DNA from: Anaerolineae bacterium
Lineage (GTDB): Bacteria; Chloroflexota; Anaerolineae; Promineifilales; Promineifilaceae
Assembly (NCBI GenBank): GCA_020848035.1
Contig: JADLAX010000027.1
Coordinates: 73,528-137,527 of the forward strand
DNA length: 64,000 nucleotides
Direction: 5' to 3'
The translations under genes were made by a program, and so were the position numbers. The notes beneath the pieces were generated by a model that was not told where the DNA came from, made no database searches, and saw only the letters and a list, made by a program, of their open reading frames with translations. Below are positions 42,899 through 52,230 of this stretch, one piece after another (position 1 is the first letter of the stretch; the number at the start of each line of letters is the position of its first letter).

Positions 42899-42961
42899 TC
42901 AAAGATTGCGCAGATTTACCAGATTTTTGAATCTTTTCAATCTGCGAAGTCTTTGATAAAA
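42899..42961. repeat. CAGATTT/AATCTGCG hairpin
   Basis: TCAAAGATTGCGCAGATTTACCAGATT pairs imperfectly with AATCTGCGAAGTCTTTGA, between the MFS and Eis-like genes. Confidence 0.7.
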
Positions 42962-42977
42962 GCCCCTATCAGGCACA

Positions 42978-44207
42978 CTATTTGTCGAAGAGTCTTTCCT
43001 CCGCCCGATCGCGCACAAAAAAGAACAACAGCACCAGGGTCAGCCCCATGATGGTGGCCGAAATCAGGCTCAGGCCCGGCACGCCGTAGGTTTCATATAC
43101 CCACGGGCCGGTAAACCCGGCCGTGCTGGAGCCCAGCAAAGCGGCTGCGGCGGCCAGGGTCATCATTTTGCCCCGGTGTGCGGGGGCCTGCTCACTCACC
43201 AGGGCAATCACCCCCACCACCGAAAATTCAAAGGCAAAACGGGACACAATCAAACCAACCACAGCCAGGACCAAACCCTGGTTCAACAGCGGCAGCAGGC
43301 CATAACCAACGACGGCCAGGAAGGTTCCGATCATCACACCCCGGCGCAGCCCCATTTTATCGCCCAGCAGGCTCATCAACACGCTGCCGCCCAGGTCGGC
43401 CACGCCCAAAATGAGAGCCACTGTGCCCAAGGCCACTGCGCCCAGCCCATATTCCCGCGCCAGCCAGGTGCCGTAGCTGATGAAGATGTTCATCGCCGCC
43501 AGCATATTGCAGGCGGCCACCAGCAGCACCGCCCAGGCGGAGCGCCGGTTGTGGCCCAGATCAAAAAAGGCCTGCACCGTTTGCCAGGAAAAGCGCAGGG
43601 GTACGGCCGTTTCTCCCCCAGGTTGACGAACGCCAGGTAAACGGCCGTACCCCACAAAGGCCACCAGCATCAGCCCGCTCAGCAAAAAGAGGGGCAAACG
43701 CCAGCCGTAGGCGTCGATCAGCAGCCCCACCAGGTACAGGCCGATGATGCCCGCCAGCGCCCAGGCATACTCCAGCGTGCCCAGGCCACGCGCCCGCCGG
43801 TTAAACGGCAGGCGGGCGCTGAGATACGCCTGCAAGGTCGGCACAAAGGCGAAGGTGCCCAGGCCGCCAATGATCATGCCCACGGCAGCCAGCCAGAGGT
43901 TGGTGCTGAGGCCCACCACCAGGTAGCCCAACGCACCCAGCAGCAGCCCCAGGCGCATGGTAAAGCGGTAGCCGCGCTGGTCAGCCAGGGCACCAAAGGC
44001 GGGGGAAAGCAGCCCCATGGCGCTGCGCAGGCTGACCAACCGGCCCACGGCCACGCTGGTGGTGCGCAGCCCTTCGGCAATGACCGGCAGGAAGGGGAAA
44101 AAGAGTTGAACGGCCGTATCCGTCACCAACCGGGTAATGAGACCAAGAACAATAAGGCGGTTGACCGAAATTTCCGGCTCGGCCGCGCCCGACAGTGGTT
44201 TTGCCAC
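42978..44207 (-). CDS. MFS transporter
   Basis: A 409-residue major facilitator with about 12 TM segments. Loop 2-3 reads GALADQRGYRFTMRLG, near the family consensus GxLaDrxGrr. I choose GTG 44207, preceded by GGGAG at a spacing of six, rather than the ATG at 44276: the longer version would read through a strong hairpin (44242-44274) that looks like the terminator of the upstream gene. Substrate unknown. Confidence 0.8.
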   Translation of the reverse strand: MAKPLSGAAEPEISVNRLIVLGLITRLVTDTAVQLFFPFLPVIAEGLRTTSVAVGRLVSLRSAMGLLSPAFGALADQRGYRFTMRLGLLLGALGYLVVGLSTNLWLAAVGMIIGGLGTFAFVPTLQAYLSARLPFNRRARGLGTLEYAWALAGIIGLYLVGLLIDAYGWRLPLFLLSGLMLVAFVGYGRLPGVRQPGGETAVPLRFSWQTVQAFFDLGHNRRSAWAVLLVAACNMLAAMNIFISYGTWLAREYGLGAVALGTVALILGVADLGGSVLMSLLGDKMGLRRGVMIGTFLAVVGYGLLPLLNQGLVLAVVGLIVSRFAFEFSVVGVIALVSEQAPAHRGKMMTLAAAAALLGSSTAGFTGPWVYETYGVPGLSLISATIMGLTLVLLFFFVRDRAEERLFDK

Positions 44208-44241
44208 AGCAAACTCCCGCACAACAAAACTCCACAAACAA

Positions 44242-44274
44242 GAAACAGCACCCAGGTTGCCTGAGTGCTGTTTC
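44242..44274 (-). terminator. Terminator hairpin after the AraC gene
   Basis: GAAACAGCAC/GTGCTGTTTC (10 bp, exact) with an inner CAGG/CCTG stem; on the minus strand followed by TTGTTTG. It separates the AraC gene from the MFS gene. Confidence 0.75.
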
Positions 44275-44464
44275 ATTCAATTGTGGGCGGGTAGATTGTA
44301 TCACCAAGTGGGGCGTTTGCTGGAATGACGGCCGTTAATCCAGCAATTCACAATTTGTGCCTGGCGCAACGTTCAAACCGCTAGCTGCACGAGGGTGCTG
44401 CGCACCCCCTCCTAAAAAACGTTGCCAGGCGCGCAGCGCCGAGGCGACGAGTACCTGAATTTGG

Positions 44465-45331
44465 TTATGCCAATGGCAGGTAGATGTCTGTGCGCAGGTT
44501 TTGCGGTTTGGTTCGGCGGGGATCGCGGTTGTGATAATGTTCAAAAACGGGCGCGTCGCGCAGCCGCTCACCGCTTTGTGGCAGCCAATGCGAGAAAATC
44601 AGCCGGTACGTCTCGTTGAACGTTTCGTACGGACCACGGTGGGTGAAGACAGCATAACGGCCGTCGGCAATCGTCTGCACCCCCACTTCCCCCTCTGGCG
44701 TGATAGGCCCGGCCAGCGTCAGGCAGGCGTCGTAGCGCAGCCTGCCGGGGTCGGTGATGTCCGGGCTGTCGTAAACGATGCCCAGCAGCTGGCTGGTAGG
44801 CTGCATCAGCCGGTTCTGGTAAGCAAAACGCATCAAGAGGGCAAAAGCGGCCGTTGAGGCGTCGCCATACGGTCCGGTCTGGCGCACAAAAAGCACGGTT
44901 TGCGGTGCCAGGATCACCAGTTTGGGCGTCAAGACCTGCGGAAGTTCGGTGCGAGATTGGCGGAAAGCGGCCGTTTCCAACAAATGCCGACCCTCACGAA
45001 ATTCCGTCGGCGACTGGCCGAACTGCTGGCGGAATGCCTTGCCAAAGTTGGTCGGCGTCTCGTACCCGGCGTCCAGGGCAATATCGGTGATGGGATCAAA
45101 CGTCTGGCGCAGCCGATTGGCCGCCCGCTCCAGCCGCAGGCGGCGAATGAACGTGCTCAGGCTTTCACCCGTGTAGGCCGTAAACAGGCGATGAAAGTGG
45201 TAGGGCGAAAAAGCCGCCACCGCCGCCACCTCCTCCAGACTGGGCGGCTCATCCAGCCGCGCCTGGATCAACAGCATCACCCGCCTGATGCTTGCCTGGT
45301 AGTCAATTTTTGTTTCGGGGCGTTGGGTCAT
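44465..45331 (-). CDS. AraC-family regulator with GyrI-like effector domain
   Basis: A 288-residue protein. N-terminal AraC HTH pair: PPSLEEVAAVAAFSPYHFHRLFTAYTGESLSTFIRRLRLERAANRLRQ...DIALDAGYETPTNFGKAFRQQFGQSPTEFR. The C-terminal ~150 residues form a GyrI-like domain (FVRQTGPYGDASTAAFALLMRF...YAVFTHRGPYETFNETYRLIFSHWLP), as in Rob-type drug sensors. Its neighbours are a free-standing GyrI-like gene (upstream) and an MFS transporter (downstream), so a drug or toxin response is plausible. Confidence 0.9.
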   Translation of the reverse strand: MTQRPETKIDYQASIRRVMLLIQARLDEPPSLEEVAAVAAFSPYHFHRLFTAYTGESLSTFIRRLRLERAANRLRQTFDPITDIALDAGYETPTNFGKAFRQQFGQSPTEFREGRHLLETAAFRQSRTELPQVLTPKLVILAPQTVLFVRQTGPYGDASTAAFALLMRFAYQNRLMQPTSQLLGIVYDSPDITDPGRLRYDACLTLAGPITPEGEVGVQTIADGRYAVFTHRGPYETFNETYRLIFSHWLPQSGERLRDAPVFEHYHNRDPRRTKPQNLRTDIYLPLA

Positions 45332-45342
45332 AAAGTTTCCAC

Positions 45343-45422
45343 CCTCACCCCAGCCCTCTCCCTGGCAGGGAGAGGGAGTCAGATTCCCTCCCCTTCGCAG
45401 GGGGAAGGTTAGAGTGGGGGTC
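45343..45422. repeat. CCCTCACCCC-type GC-rich repeat (copy 2)
   Basis: Same layout as 36545-36626 (CCCTCACCCCAGCCCTCTCCC, GGGAGAGGGAG, CCCTCCCC...). Its left end contains the stop codon of the GyrI-like gene. Confidence 0.8.
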
Positions 45423-46031
45423 TAAAAAAGGCTGGCGAATGATGGTTTTCAGCTTTTCCGGTGCGGTACGGCCGGGATCGCTCAAGTAAATCTCGTGATG
45501 TCTGCCGGTTAGCTGGCCGCCCCTGGCCCAGATGAAGTCGTGCAGCTTTTGAATGGTCGGCCCTTCGTCGGCGTACGGGCCAACGTACAGGATTTGCGCC
45601 GCCTGGCCTTCAGCAAAACGGGCGAAGTTTACCTGGGCAACGGCCGTTAACCCCTTCTTCTTCAGCACCTGCGTTTTGGCCTCATCTGCCATTTCCGCCG
45701 TGACAAACTCCGGCTGCATAATCATCGCCTGCCAACGCCAGTTCGATTTGTCTTGCACGGAAAACTGGCTCATGTCGTCGGCCCACCACAGCCCTTCCAG
45801 CGGCATGACGCCGTAATCCAGGGCCTGCTCACCCTTTTTGACCATGAACTTCAAGGTGTAAGCCACGGCATACAGCGCCGACACGGCCTCTTTGTACCAC
45901 TGTGCCGTGTTGGGATCGCCTTCGCCCAAAATAGTGAGAAAGTTCATGGCGGGCACATCAACAACGGCCGTTGCCTTAGCCGTTGGAGTATACAAATGTT
46001 TCAGCTCTTTTTTGAAATCCACCTTCTGCAT
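45345..46031 (-). CDS. GyrI-like small-molecule-binding domain protein
   Basis: A 228-residue protein. Residues ~5-195 are a stand-alone GyrI-like domain (VVDVPAMNFLTILGEGDPNTAQWYKEAVSALYAVAYTLKF...DYGVMPLEGLWW...ARFAEGQAAQILYVGPYADEGPTIQKLHDFIWARGGQL...). The last ~20 residues (PHSNLPPAKG... onward) are encoded by the GC-rich repeat at 45343-45422, so the C-terminal tail appears to be repeat-derived. GAGTGAACC precedes the ATG. It may bind the same ligand as the neighbouring AraC-GyrI protein. Confidence 0.85.
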   Translation of the reverse strand: MQKVDFKKELKHLYTPTAKATAVVDVPAMNFLTILGEGDPNTAQWYKEAVSALYAVAYTLKFMVKKGEQALDYGVMPLEGLWWADDMSQFSVQDKSNWRWQAMIMQPEFVTAEMADEAKTQVLKKKGLTAVAQVNFARFAEGQAAQILYVGPYADEGPTIQKLHDFIWARGGQLTGRHHEIYLSDPGRTAPEKLKTIIRQPFLDPHSNLPPAKGRESDSLSLPGRGLG

Positions 46032-46171
46032 GGTTCACTCCTGAAAATGTTCTATCAGATGGCAATAGCATAACACGGGGCAACGGCCGTTTGCTATTCC
46101 AAACTTGCGCATTGTGCCATAAACAACAACCTCGGCGTTAAACTACTTTTCCCCCGACCGCGACTTTTCGT

Positions 46172-46177
46172 TATAAT
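46172..46177 (+). promoter_or_regulatory. -10-like TATAAT upstream of the decarboxylase gene
   Basis: A perfect TATAAT 30 bases before the ATG at 46208; no convincing -35 box. Confidence 0.45.
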
Positions 46178-46207
46178 GCATCACACATCAGAGACCGGAG
46201 AAAAACT

Positions 46208-47656
46208 ATGAGTGACCAACCGCATCATCCTGTCATTGGCTGGGAGCAAGCAACGGCCGTTCCCGACAACCACCGTTTTAACCACTACCTGCACACCCAA
46301 AACGGTCACCTGCACCTGGATGGCCTGGACCTGGCCCAGATTTTCCTGGATGAAGCGCCGCAAGGCTTCACCCAAACCCTGCCCAGCCCGCTGGAAATTG
46401 TCTACCTGCCGCTCATCCGGCAGCAGGTCCACAAGATGAACCAGGTCTTCAGCGACGTCATCGCCGAGCTGGGCTACGGCGGCCAGTTTCATTACACCTA
46501 CGCCTCCAAAGCCAACGCCGCCGAAGAAGTGATCCGCACCACCCTCGGCGCAGGGGCGCACCACGAAATGTCCTCCACCGTCGATGTGGACATTGCCAAG
46601 CTGATGATCCAGCGCGGCCTGCTCACGCCCGACCGCATGATTGTGTGCAACGGCTTCAAGGGACCAAACTCGCTCTATGCCGCCAACATTTTGCAGCTGC
46701 GCCTGCTGCATGAAAACATCATCCCTGTCATCGAAGATTTGCCAGAAATTGCGCCCTTCCTCAGCTCCGGCCAAACGTTTAACCTGGGGCTGCGCCAAAA
46801 AAGCTACGGTCCCAACGAAACCCTGGCCGAGATGGACAAAGCCAACTCCCGCTTTGGCCTGAACACCGAGGATATGTGGAAAGCGGCCGACTACATCGCC
46901 GCCGCGCCCAACCTGACGCTGAAAATGTATCACTACATGGTCGGCAGCCAGCTCACCGATATTCCCGCCTTCATCAGCTGGCTCAAGCCGGGAATCGAGC
47001 TGTTTGCCCGGCTGCGCCAGCGCTACCCCAGCCTGAGCATCTTCAACTTTGGCGGCGGCATGCCCGTCGGCATGACGCTCGATTTTCACTTTGACTACCA
47101 CGACTTTGCCCGGCAGCTGCTGACGGCCCTGCAGGAAGCGTGCCGCCGTTACAACGTGCCGGTGCCGGACGTGATGGGGGAATTCGGCCGTTACACCACC
47201 TCGGAGCACGGCGCCCATTTGTTCAAAATTATTGCCGCCAAGGACAATGGCTCCAAGCTGCCCTGGTACATCATTGATGGCTCGATCATGAGCTCCTTCC
47301 CGGACAGCTGGGCGCTGGCGGAGCATTTTATCGTGCTGCCGCTGAACCACCTGGACAAGCCATTCCAGCAGGTACAGCTTGGCGGCATCACCTGCGACAG
47401 CGACGATATTTACCCGCCCAAACCGAGCAAATCACCACTTTACCTGCCAGTGGAGACGGATGAGCTGTACATCGGCTTTTTCAGCATTGGCGCGTACCAG
47501 GAGATGTTGGGCGGGGTGAAGGGCAGCAAACATTGCGTCCTGCCCGAAGCGTATGAGTTGATTATTGATAAGGAGGGAGACGGCCGTTTCCAATTCCAAA
47601 TTCTGCACGGCCAACATCCCGATGATGTGCTGCGTAACCTGGGTTATGCCGTCTAA
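46208..47656 (+). CDS. PLP-dependent arginine-decarboxylase-like enzyme
   Basis: A 482-residue enzyme with an alanine-racemase-type fold. The PLP-binding Lys is in FHYTYASKANAAEEV (~residue 98); glycine loop FNFGGGMPVG (~280), GEFGRYTT (~325) and the C-terminal catalytic Cys in ITCDSDDIYPP. These are features of biosynthetic arginine decarboxylase (SpeA-like), though it is shorter than SpeA from E. coli. It would make agmatine for polyamine synthesis; a related diamine substrate is possible. GGAGAAAAACT precedes the ATG. Confidence 0.78.
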   Translation: MSDQPHHPVIGWEQATAVPDNHRFNHYLHTQNGHLHLDGLDLAQIFLDEAPQGFTQTLPSPLEIVYLPLIRQQVHKMNQVFSDVIAELGYGGQFHYTYASKANAAEEVIRTTLGAGAHHEMSSTVDVDIAKLMIQRGLLTPDRMIVCNGFKGPNSLYAANILQLRLLHENIIPVIEDLPEIAPFLSSGQTFNLGLRQKSYGPNETLAEMDKANSRFGLNTEDMWKAADYIAAAPNLTLKMYHYMVGSQLTDIPAFISWLKPGIELFARLRQRYPSLSIFNFGGGMPVGMTLDFHFDYHDFARQLLTALQEACRRYNVPVPDVMGEFGRYTTSEHGAHLFKIIAAKDNGSKLPWYIIDGSIMSSFPDSWALAEHFIVLPLNHLDKPFQQVQLGGITCDSDDIYPPKPSKSPLYLPVETDELYIGFFSIGAYQEMLGGVKGSKHCVLPEAYELIIDKEGDGRFQFQILHGQHPDDVLRNLGYAV

Positions 47657-47743
47657 AACCATGCAACCAAAGCACACGCAGCCCGTAAATACAGGTAAAA
47701 TTACCCCAAAATGCAAACCGATCCCCAGATACAGGGAAAATAT

Positions 47744-47790
47744 TAACCGTTAACCATTTACAATTAACCATTTTCAATTAACCATTTCTG
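47744..47790. repeat. TTAACCA heptamer repeats
   Basis: TTAACCG-TTAACCA-TTTACAA-TTAACCA-TTTTCAA-TTAACCA: a 7-base period with a doubled alternation, just before the SBP-OmpA gene. No complementary arm. Confidence 0.8.
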
Positions 47791-47814
47791 TATTCTTTTT
47801 CCGAGGAAAAGCAC

Positions 47815-49437
47815 ATGAAACTAGATCGCACCCGCATCATTTTCATCGCCATCATTGGCATAGCCGCCCTGGTCATTTGTGGCGTGGCCGCCTCCAGCAT
47901 CATCAACAGCTTCAATGACAATGATGAGCCGGACGTCGCCGACGTCAGCGACAACGACAACACCAACGGCTCCACTGTCAGCAACGTCGATCTCGACTCA
48001 CCAGACCCAATTTGGGGGCCGAATTACGATGCCAACGACGGCCTGCCCACCTACATTTGCGGTGCTGACGCCTTCGGCAGCTATTTCACCTTGCAGCAAA
48101 TGCAGATGAGCGGCAAAGATATCGAGCAGGGTTTCCACCTGGGCATCATCCCCTTCTTCCTCACCGATGAATACGACATCACTGAGGAGCAGCGCACCGC
48201 CTTGCTGGAGTCTGGCCAGTGGAACTGCCTGCTCACCACGCTGGACTCGGTTGCCCTCTCCAGCCCCGGCGTCATCACCGCCATCGTGGATGAAAGCGCC
48301 GGTGCCGACCAGCTGTGGGGCCGCGACATCAACACGATCAATGACCTGGCGGGCAAACGCATCGCCTTTGCCCGCGATTCGGTCGGCGAATACTTTGTCT
48401 ACTACGCCCTCTCCATCGCCCAGCTCAGCCCGCGTTCGCAGGTGACCCTGGTGCCCCAGGACAGCGTCGAGGACGCCATCGACGTCTTCAACAACGGCCA
48501 GGCCGATGTAGTTTCGGCCTGGGAGCCCAATATTTATGATGCCGAGCAGAGCGGCGGCGAAGAGCTGCTCAGCTCCGAGCAGCTGCGTATCGTCATTGAC
48601 GTGATTGTCACTTCCCGCCAATCCATCCAGACCAATGCCGACCTGGTGCAGAATTTCCACAACGCCTGGTTTGCCACGCTGAAGGCGCAGGTGGAGGATT
48701 TTGATACGGCCGCTTCCCAAATCGCCGCCTGGGGTAACAACGACTGGACCTTTGTCTACGCCGAAACCGCCTCCGATGATTTTGCCGCCTGGCTGGAAAG
48801 CGTCGCCCAGGCCGACCTCGGCGACAACTCCTTTGTGATGCGCGACACGCGGCCCATCATCTCCCGCCTGGAGATTGCCCGCCGCGTCTGGGCCGCCTCC
48901 GACGTGAACATTCCCAACGACAACGTGGAAGACCTGGTCAACGGCGGCTTTGTCCTGCGTGCCGCCGATCAGGCCAGTTTGCAGCCCAACGGCAAGCCAG
49001 TCAACGACACCTTCTCCATCTCGGCCCAGGTGGACCTCTCCGGCGTCGCCACCGATGCCGCCGCCACGCTGGCCGTGCTGCCCTGCCGCACCTTCGACTT
49101 TCTGCCGGAATCCACCGAACTGACGCTGGAATCGCGGCGCATTTTGGACAACTGTGTGGTGCCCACCATGAGCCAGAGCATTGGCCTGCTGCTGCGGGTG
49201 CGCGGCTCCTCCGCCTGGCCCGCCAACACCCCACCCTACACCGAAGCCGACATTTTGGAAGTGGCCGAAGGGCGCGCCCAATCGGTGGTGGATTATTTGG
49301 TGTCGCAGGGCATCGATCCGGCCCGCTTCATTGTGGAGGCCGCCCTGCCGCCCGAAGAGCGGCGCGGCACGGATGATCCCACGCTGCAATCGCTGGATCG
49401 TTACGTGGAGCTGACGTTGGTCACGGCGGGACGGTAA
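47815..49437 (+). CDS. Solute-binding protein fused to an OmpA-like domain
   Basis: A 540-residue protein with an N-terminal TM anchor (about 8-30), an acidic linker, a periplasmic-binding fold (~85-400: DLAGKRIAFARDSVGEYFVYYALSIAQL..., VEDAIDVFNNGQADVVSAWEP), and a C-terminal OmpA-like stretch (FLPESTELTLESRRILDNCVV...ILEVAEGRAQSVVDYLVSQGIDPARF...). The second half would bind peptidoglycan. It is followed by a gene for a lipoprotein with a similar binding fold plus VWA, so the two probably act together. The ligand is unknown. Confidence 0.78.
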   Translation: MKLDRTRIIFIAIIGIAALVICGVAASSIINSFNDNDEPDVADVSDNDNTNGSTVSNVDLDSPDPIWGPNYDANDGLPTYICGADAFGSYFTLQQMQMSGKDIEQGFHLGIIPFFLTDEYDITEEQRTALLESGQWNCLLTTLDSVALSSPGVITAIVDESAGADQLWGRDINTINDLAGKRIAFARDSVGEYFVYYALSIAQLSPRSQVTLVPQDSVEDAIDVFNNGQADVVSAWEPNIYDAEQSGGEELLSSEQLRIVIDVIVTSRQSIQTNADLVQNFHNAWFATLKAQVEDFDTAASQIAAWGNNDWTFVYAETASDDFAAWLESVAQADLGDNSFVMRDTRPIISRLEIARRVWAASDVNIPNDNVEDLVNGGFVLRAADQASLQPNGKPVNDTFSISAQVDLSGVATDAAATLAVLPCRTFDFLPESTELTLESRRILDNCVVPTMSQSIGLLLRVRGSSAWPANTPPYTEADILEVAEGRAQSVVDYLVSQGIDPARFIVEAALPPEERRGTDDPTLQSLDRYVELTLVTAGR

Positions 49438-49442
49438 TTTTT

Positions 49443-49515
49443 AGTAAAAAGTAAAAGAGTGAAAAGTGAAAAGTTCTTGCTACTTTTCACTTTTTACTTC
49501 TCACTTTTCACTTCC
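49443..49515. repeat. GTGAAAA heptamer-repeat hairpin
   Basis: GTAAAAA-GTAAAAGA-GTGAAAA-GTGAAAA, loop TCTTGCT, then ACTTTTCACTTTTTACTTCTCAC...: a long stem between the two solute-binding genes. Confidence 0.88.
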
Positions 49516-49529
49516 CAACCGAGGATTTT

Positions 49530-51170
49530 ATGAACCGACAAAATTTTCGCGGGTTTCCCCTGCTTTTTATCCTGTTGGCTTTGCCGATGCTGGCTTGCAG
49601 CGTCTTGGGCATTGGCGGCAGCGACGACATCCCGAACAACGCCGTGGTAGTGAATGTGGTAGCCAACACAACGGCCGCTCCCTGGTTAGAAACGGCCGTT
49701 ACCACCTTCAACGAATCCGAAACGGAAACCAGCAGCGGCGATCCGGCCTTTGTGGTGCTGAACGCCGTCGAATCGGGCCAGGCGGTGGGCCAGCTGCAAA
49801 ACGATCCGGCCATTGCCCTGTGGCTGCCCGAAGATGCCGTGTGGACTGAGGTGCTGGCCGACGGCGGCGACGGCAGCTTCCAGAACGACTGCGTCAGCGT
49901 GGCGCAAAGCCCGCTGGTCATCGGCATGTGGCGCGAGGTGGCCGAGGCGCTGGGCTGGCCCGGCCTGCCGCTGGGCTGGCTGGACATCGGCAGTCTGGCC
50001 GCTGATCCGGCCGCCTGGGATTATTACAGCGGTGGTGCGCTGGGCGAATCGTTTAAGCTGGGCCACACGCACCCTGGTTTGTCCGGCTCTGGTGCCAGCA
50101 CGCTGCTGGCCGTGGTCCAGGCCGCCGAATCCAAAACCGAAGCGGTGAGCGTGGCCGACATTGGCTTGCCGATTGTGCAGGCCAGCGTCGGTGCCTTTGA
50201 GGGCGGCGTGACCTGGTTCAGCAGCAGCACACAAACTCTGGCCCAAACCATGGCCGAACGCGGCGTTGAGTATCTGACGGCAGGCGTGATGTACGAAGCC
50301 AACGTGGCCCAGTTGGGCGGCGATGAGATCGTGGCGATTTACCCGTTGGAAGGCACCTTTGTGGCCGAATTCCCTGCCTGTATTCGCGGCTCCGCTACAG
50401 ACGCCGAGCAGGAAGCGGCCGTTCTCTTCCGTGACTTCTTGCTGAGCGAGGCGGGGCAGCAGCTGGCGGCTGACAATGGACTGCGACCGGTGAATACGGC
50501 CGCTTCCCTCCCCGCCACAGACGCCATTGACCCGACCCAACCAGCCACCGTGTTTGACACACCGTCGGTGAACACCATTTTTGCCGTGCAGGCGCTGTGG
50601 CAAGAGGCGCGTAAAGACGTGAACCTGGTGATGCTGCTAGACACGTCGGGCAGTATGCGCGGCTCGAAAATGGACAATATGCAGGAAGCGGCCGTTCAAT
50701 TTGTGCAGCAAATGGGCGACGACGACTACATCTCTATCATTGCCTTCAGCACCGAGCCAGAGCTGATTGTGCGGCACGTGCTGGTGGGGGAAAACCGGGA
50801 CAAAATCGTTCGGGCCATCACCGATTTGCGGGCCATCGGCGACACGACGCTGTTTGACGCCATCGGCGACGGCGCGGCCCTGCTGACGGCAACTACCCAG
50901 CCGACCACGGCCAATGCCATGATCGTCCTCAGCGACGGGCAGGACACACGCAGCTATCGCTTCAACACGGCCACGGCGATGCAGGAAGCGACAACCAGCA
51001 ATGCCACCGTCTTCACCATCGCCTACGGCGGCGACGCCGACGAACGAACGCTGGAGCAGCTGGCCATCCAGGCCAACGGCAACTTCTTTGTCGGTGATGA
51101 AGCGTCCATTGCCGCGATTTACGAGGAAATGTCGGCCGCCTTTGGTGGCAGCGTCGGCGTGGGGCGTTAA
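49530..51170 (+). CDS. Lipoprotein with solute-binding and von Willebrand A domains
   Basis: A 546-residue protein: a lipoprotein signal (LALPMLAC), a periplasmic-binding-like domain (~35-330) and a VWA domain (~365-540) with MIDAS motif DTSGSMRGS (D371), Thr in ITDLRAIGDTTLF and Asp in VLSDGQD. The combination binding domain plus VWA suggests a surface protein that recognises a ligand and engages a partner through metal-dependent adhesion. It follows the SBP-OmpA gene after a heptamer hairpin. The exact role is unknown. Confidence 0.82.
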   Translation: MNRQNFRGFPLLFILLALPMLACSVLGIGGSDDIPNNAVVVNVVANTTAAPWLETAVTTFNESETETSSGDPAFVVLNAVESGQAVGQLQNDPAIALWLPEDAVWTEVLADGGDGSFQNDCVSVAQSPLVIGMWREVAEALGWPGLPLGWLDIGSLAADPAAWDYYSGGALGESFKLGHTHPGLSGSGASTLLAVVQAAESKTEAVSVADIGLPIVQASVGAFEGGVTWFSSSTQTLAQTMAERGVEYLTAGVMYEANVAQLGGDEIVAIYPLEGTFVAEFPACIRGSATDAEQEAAVLFRDFLLSEAGQQLAADNGLRPVNTAASLPATDAIDPTQPATVFDTPSVNTIFAVQALWQEARKDVNLVMLLDTSGSMRGSKMDNMQEAAVQFVQQMGDDDYISIIAFSTEPELIVRHVLVGENRDKIVRAITDLRAIGDTTLFDAIGDGAALLTATTQPTTANAMIVLSDGQDTRSYRFNTATAMQEATTSNATVFTIAYGGDADERTLEQLAIQANGNFFVGDEASIAAIYEEMSAAFGGSVGVGR

Positions 51171-51186
51171 TAATCAACAACGGCCG

Positions 51187-51372
51187 TAGGGGCGAGGCAA
51201 TCGGCCAAAACCCTGGCACAAACCAACCACTCCCCACCGATTGCCTCGCCCCCCGGCTCACCCATGAACCCGTCAGGGCGAAACAGACCTGATGCCAGAG
51301 ATCGGGGGCGAGGCGGTGGTGAGGGGAGATATGTTGATGGAGGCGAGGTAATGTGCCACCGCCTCGCCCCTA
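51187..51372. mobile_element. GC-rich modular palindromic element (two hairpin units)
   Basis: Starts TAGGGGCGAGGCAATCGG and ends CCACCGCCTCGCCCCTA. Unit 1 arms: GGGGCGAGGCAATCGG (51189) and its exact complement (51237-51252). Unit 2 arms: GGGGCGAGGCGGTGG (51305) and its exact complement (51356-51370). The variable inner part of each arm is matched by its partner. No gene inside. Confidence 0.75.
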
Positions 51373-51390
51373 CGGGATCATTGGAAAAAT

Positions 51391-52230
51391 ATGTTTGAAC
51401 AACTTGTGCACATCAATGAACGGCCGTACCCCTTCTCCATCTACACCGCCGACACCCTCTGGACCGACCCGCACATTGCCCAACAGATGCTCCGGGCTCA
51501 CCTGAACCCCAACACAGACAGCGCCTCGCGGCGGCCCGCCTTTATCGAGGCGTCAGTGGATTGGCTGCAAGCGCGGTTTCATATTGGCCCCGGCACACGC
51601 CTGGCCGATTTTGGCTGTGGGCCGGGGCTGTACACCACCCGGCTGGCCCAGCTAGGCGCGCAGGTAACGGGGATTGAATTTTCGGAAAATTCGCTGCGGT
51701 ATGCAAGGGAAACGGCCGTAACCCACCACCTCCCCATCGACTACATGCACACCAACTACCTGCAATTCCACTCCGACAAGCGGTTCGATCTCATCACGCT
51801 CATCTACTGCGACTTTTGCGCCCTCAGCCCGGCGCAGCGGCACACGCTGCTGGGCATCTTCCGCCACCACCTGGCCGACGACGGCGCGATTGTGCTGGAC
51901 GTGCATTCACTGGTGGAATATGAAAATTTTGAGGAAGGGGTGAGTTACGGCCGTAACCAATCCGGCAGCTTCTGGACCGATGAAGATTATTTTTCCTTCA
52001 CCAACCAGTTCAAATACGACGCCGAGCACGTAACGCTGGACAAATACACCATCTTCACCCCCACGCGTACCTTTGAAATTTACAACTGGCTGCAGCACTT
52101 CGACCAGGATTCGCTGACGGCCGAATTCACCGCCAGCGGCCTCGTCATCACCAATTGGTACGCCAACGTCGCCGGGGAACCGTTTGATCCGCAATCCTCC
52201 ACCATGGCCGTCGTGGCCACCAAATCGTAG
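51391..52230 (+). CDS. Class I SAM-dependent methyltransferase
   Basis: A 279-residue protein with motif I TRLADFGCGPGLYTTRL (~residue 70), acidic end of strand 2 in VTGIEFSENSLRYAR and a post-II strand FDLITLIYCDFCAL. The C-terminal ~90 residues carry Trp/Tyr-rich beta structure, possibly a substrate-recognition insertion. The acceptor is unknown. Its stop TAG forms the first three bases of the TAGGGGCGAGGC element that follows. Confidence 0.87.
   Translation: MFEQLVHINERPYPFSIYTADTLWTDPHIAQQMLRAHLNPNTDSASRRPAFIEASVDWLQARFHIGPGTRLADFGCGPGLYTTRLAQLGAQVTGIEFSENSLRYARETAVTHHLPIDYMHTNYLQFHSDKRFDLITLIYCDFCALSPAQRHTLLGIFRHHLADDGAIVLDVHSLVEYENFEEGVSYGRNQSGSFWTDEDYFSFTNQFKYDAEHVTLDKYTIFTPTRTFEIYNWLQHFDQDSLTAEFTASGLVITNWYANVAGEPFDPQSSTMAVVATKS

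Noticed and set aside
47998..49389. A 463-residue open frame on the minus strand opposite the SBP-OmpA gene
   Set aside because: The plus-strand gene has clear domains and a good start; the antisense frame is Gly/Val/His-rich without any family signal.
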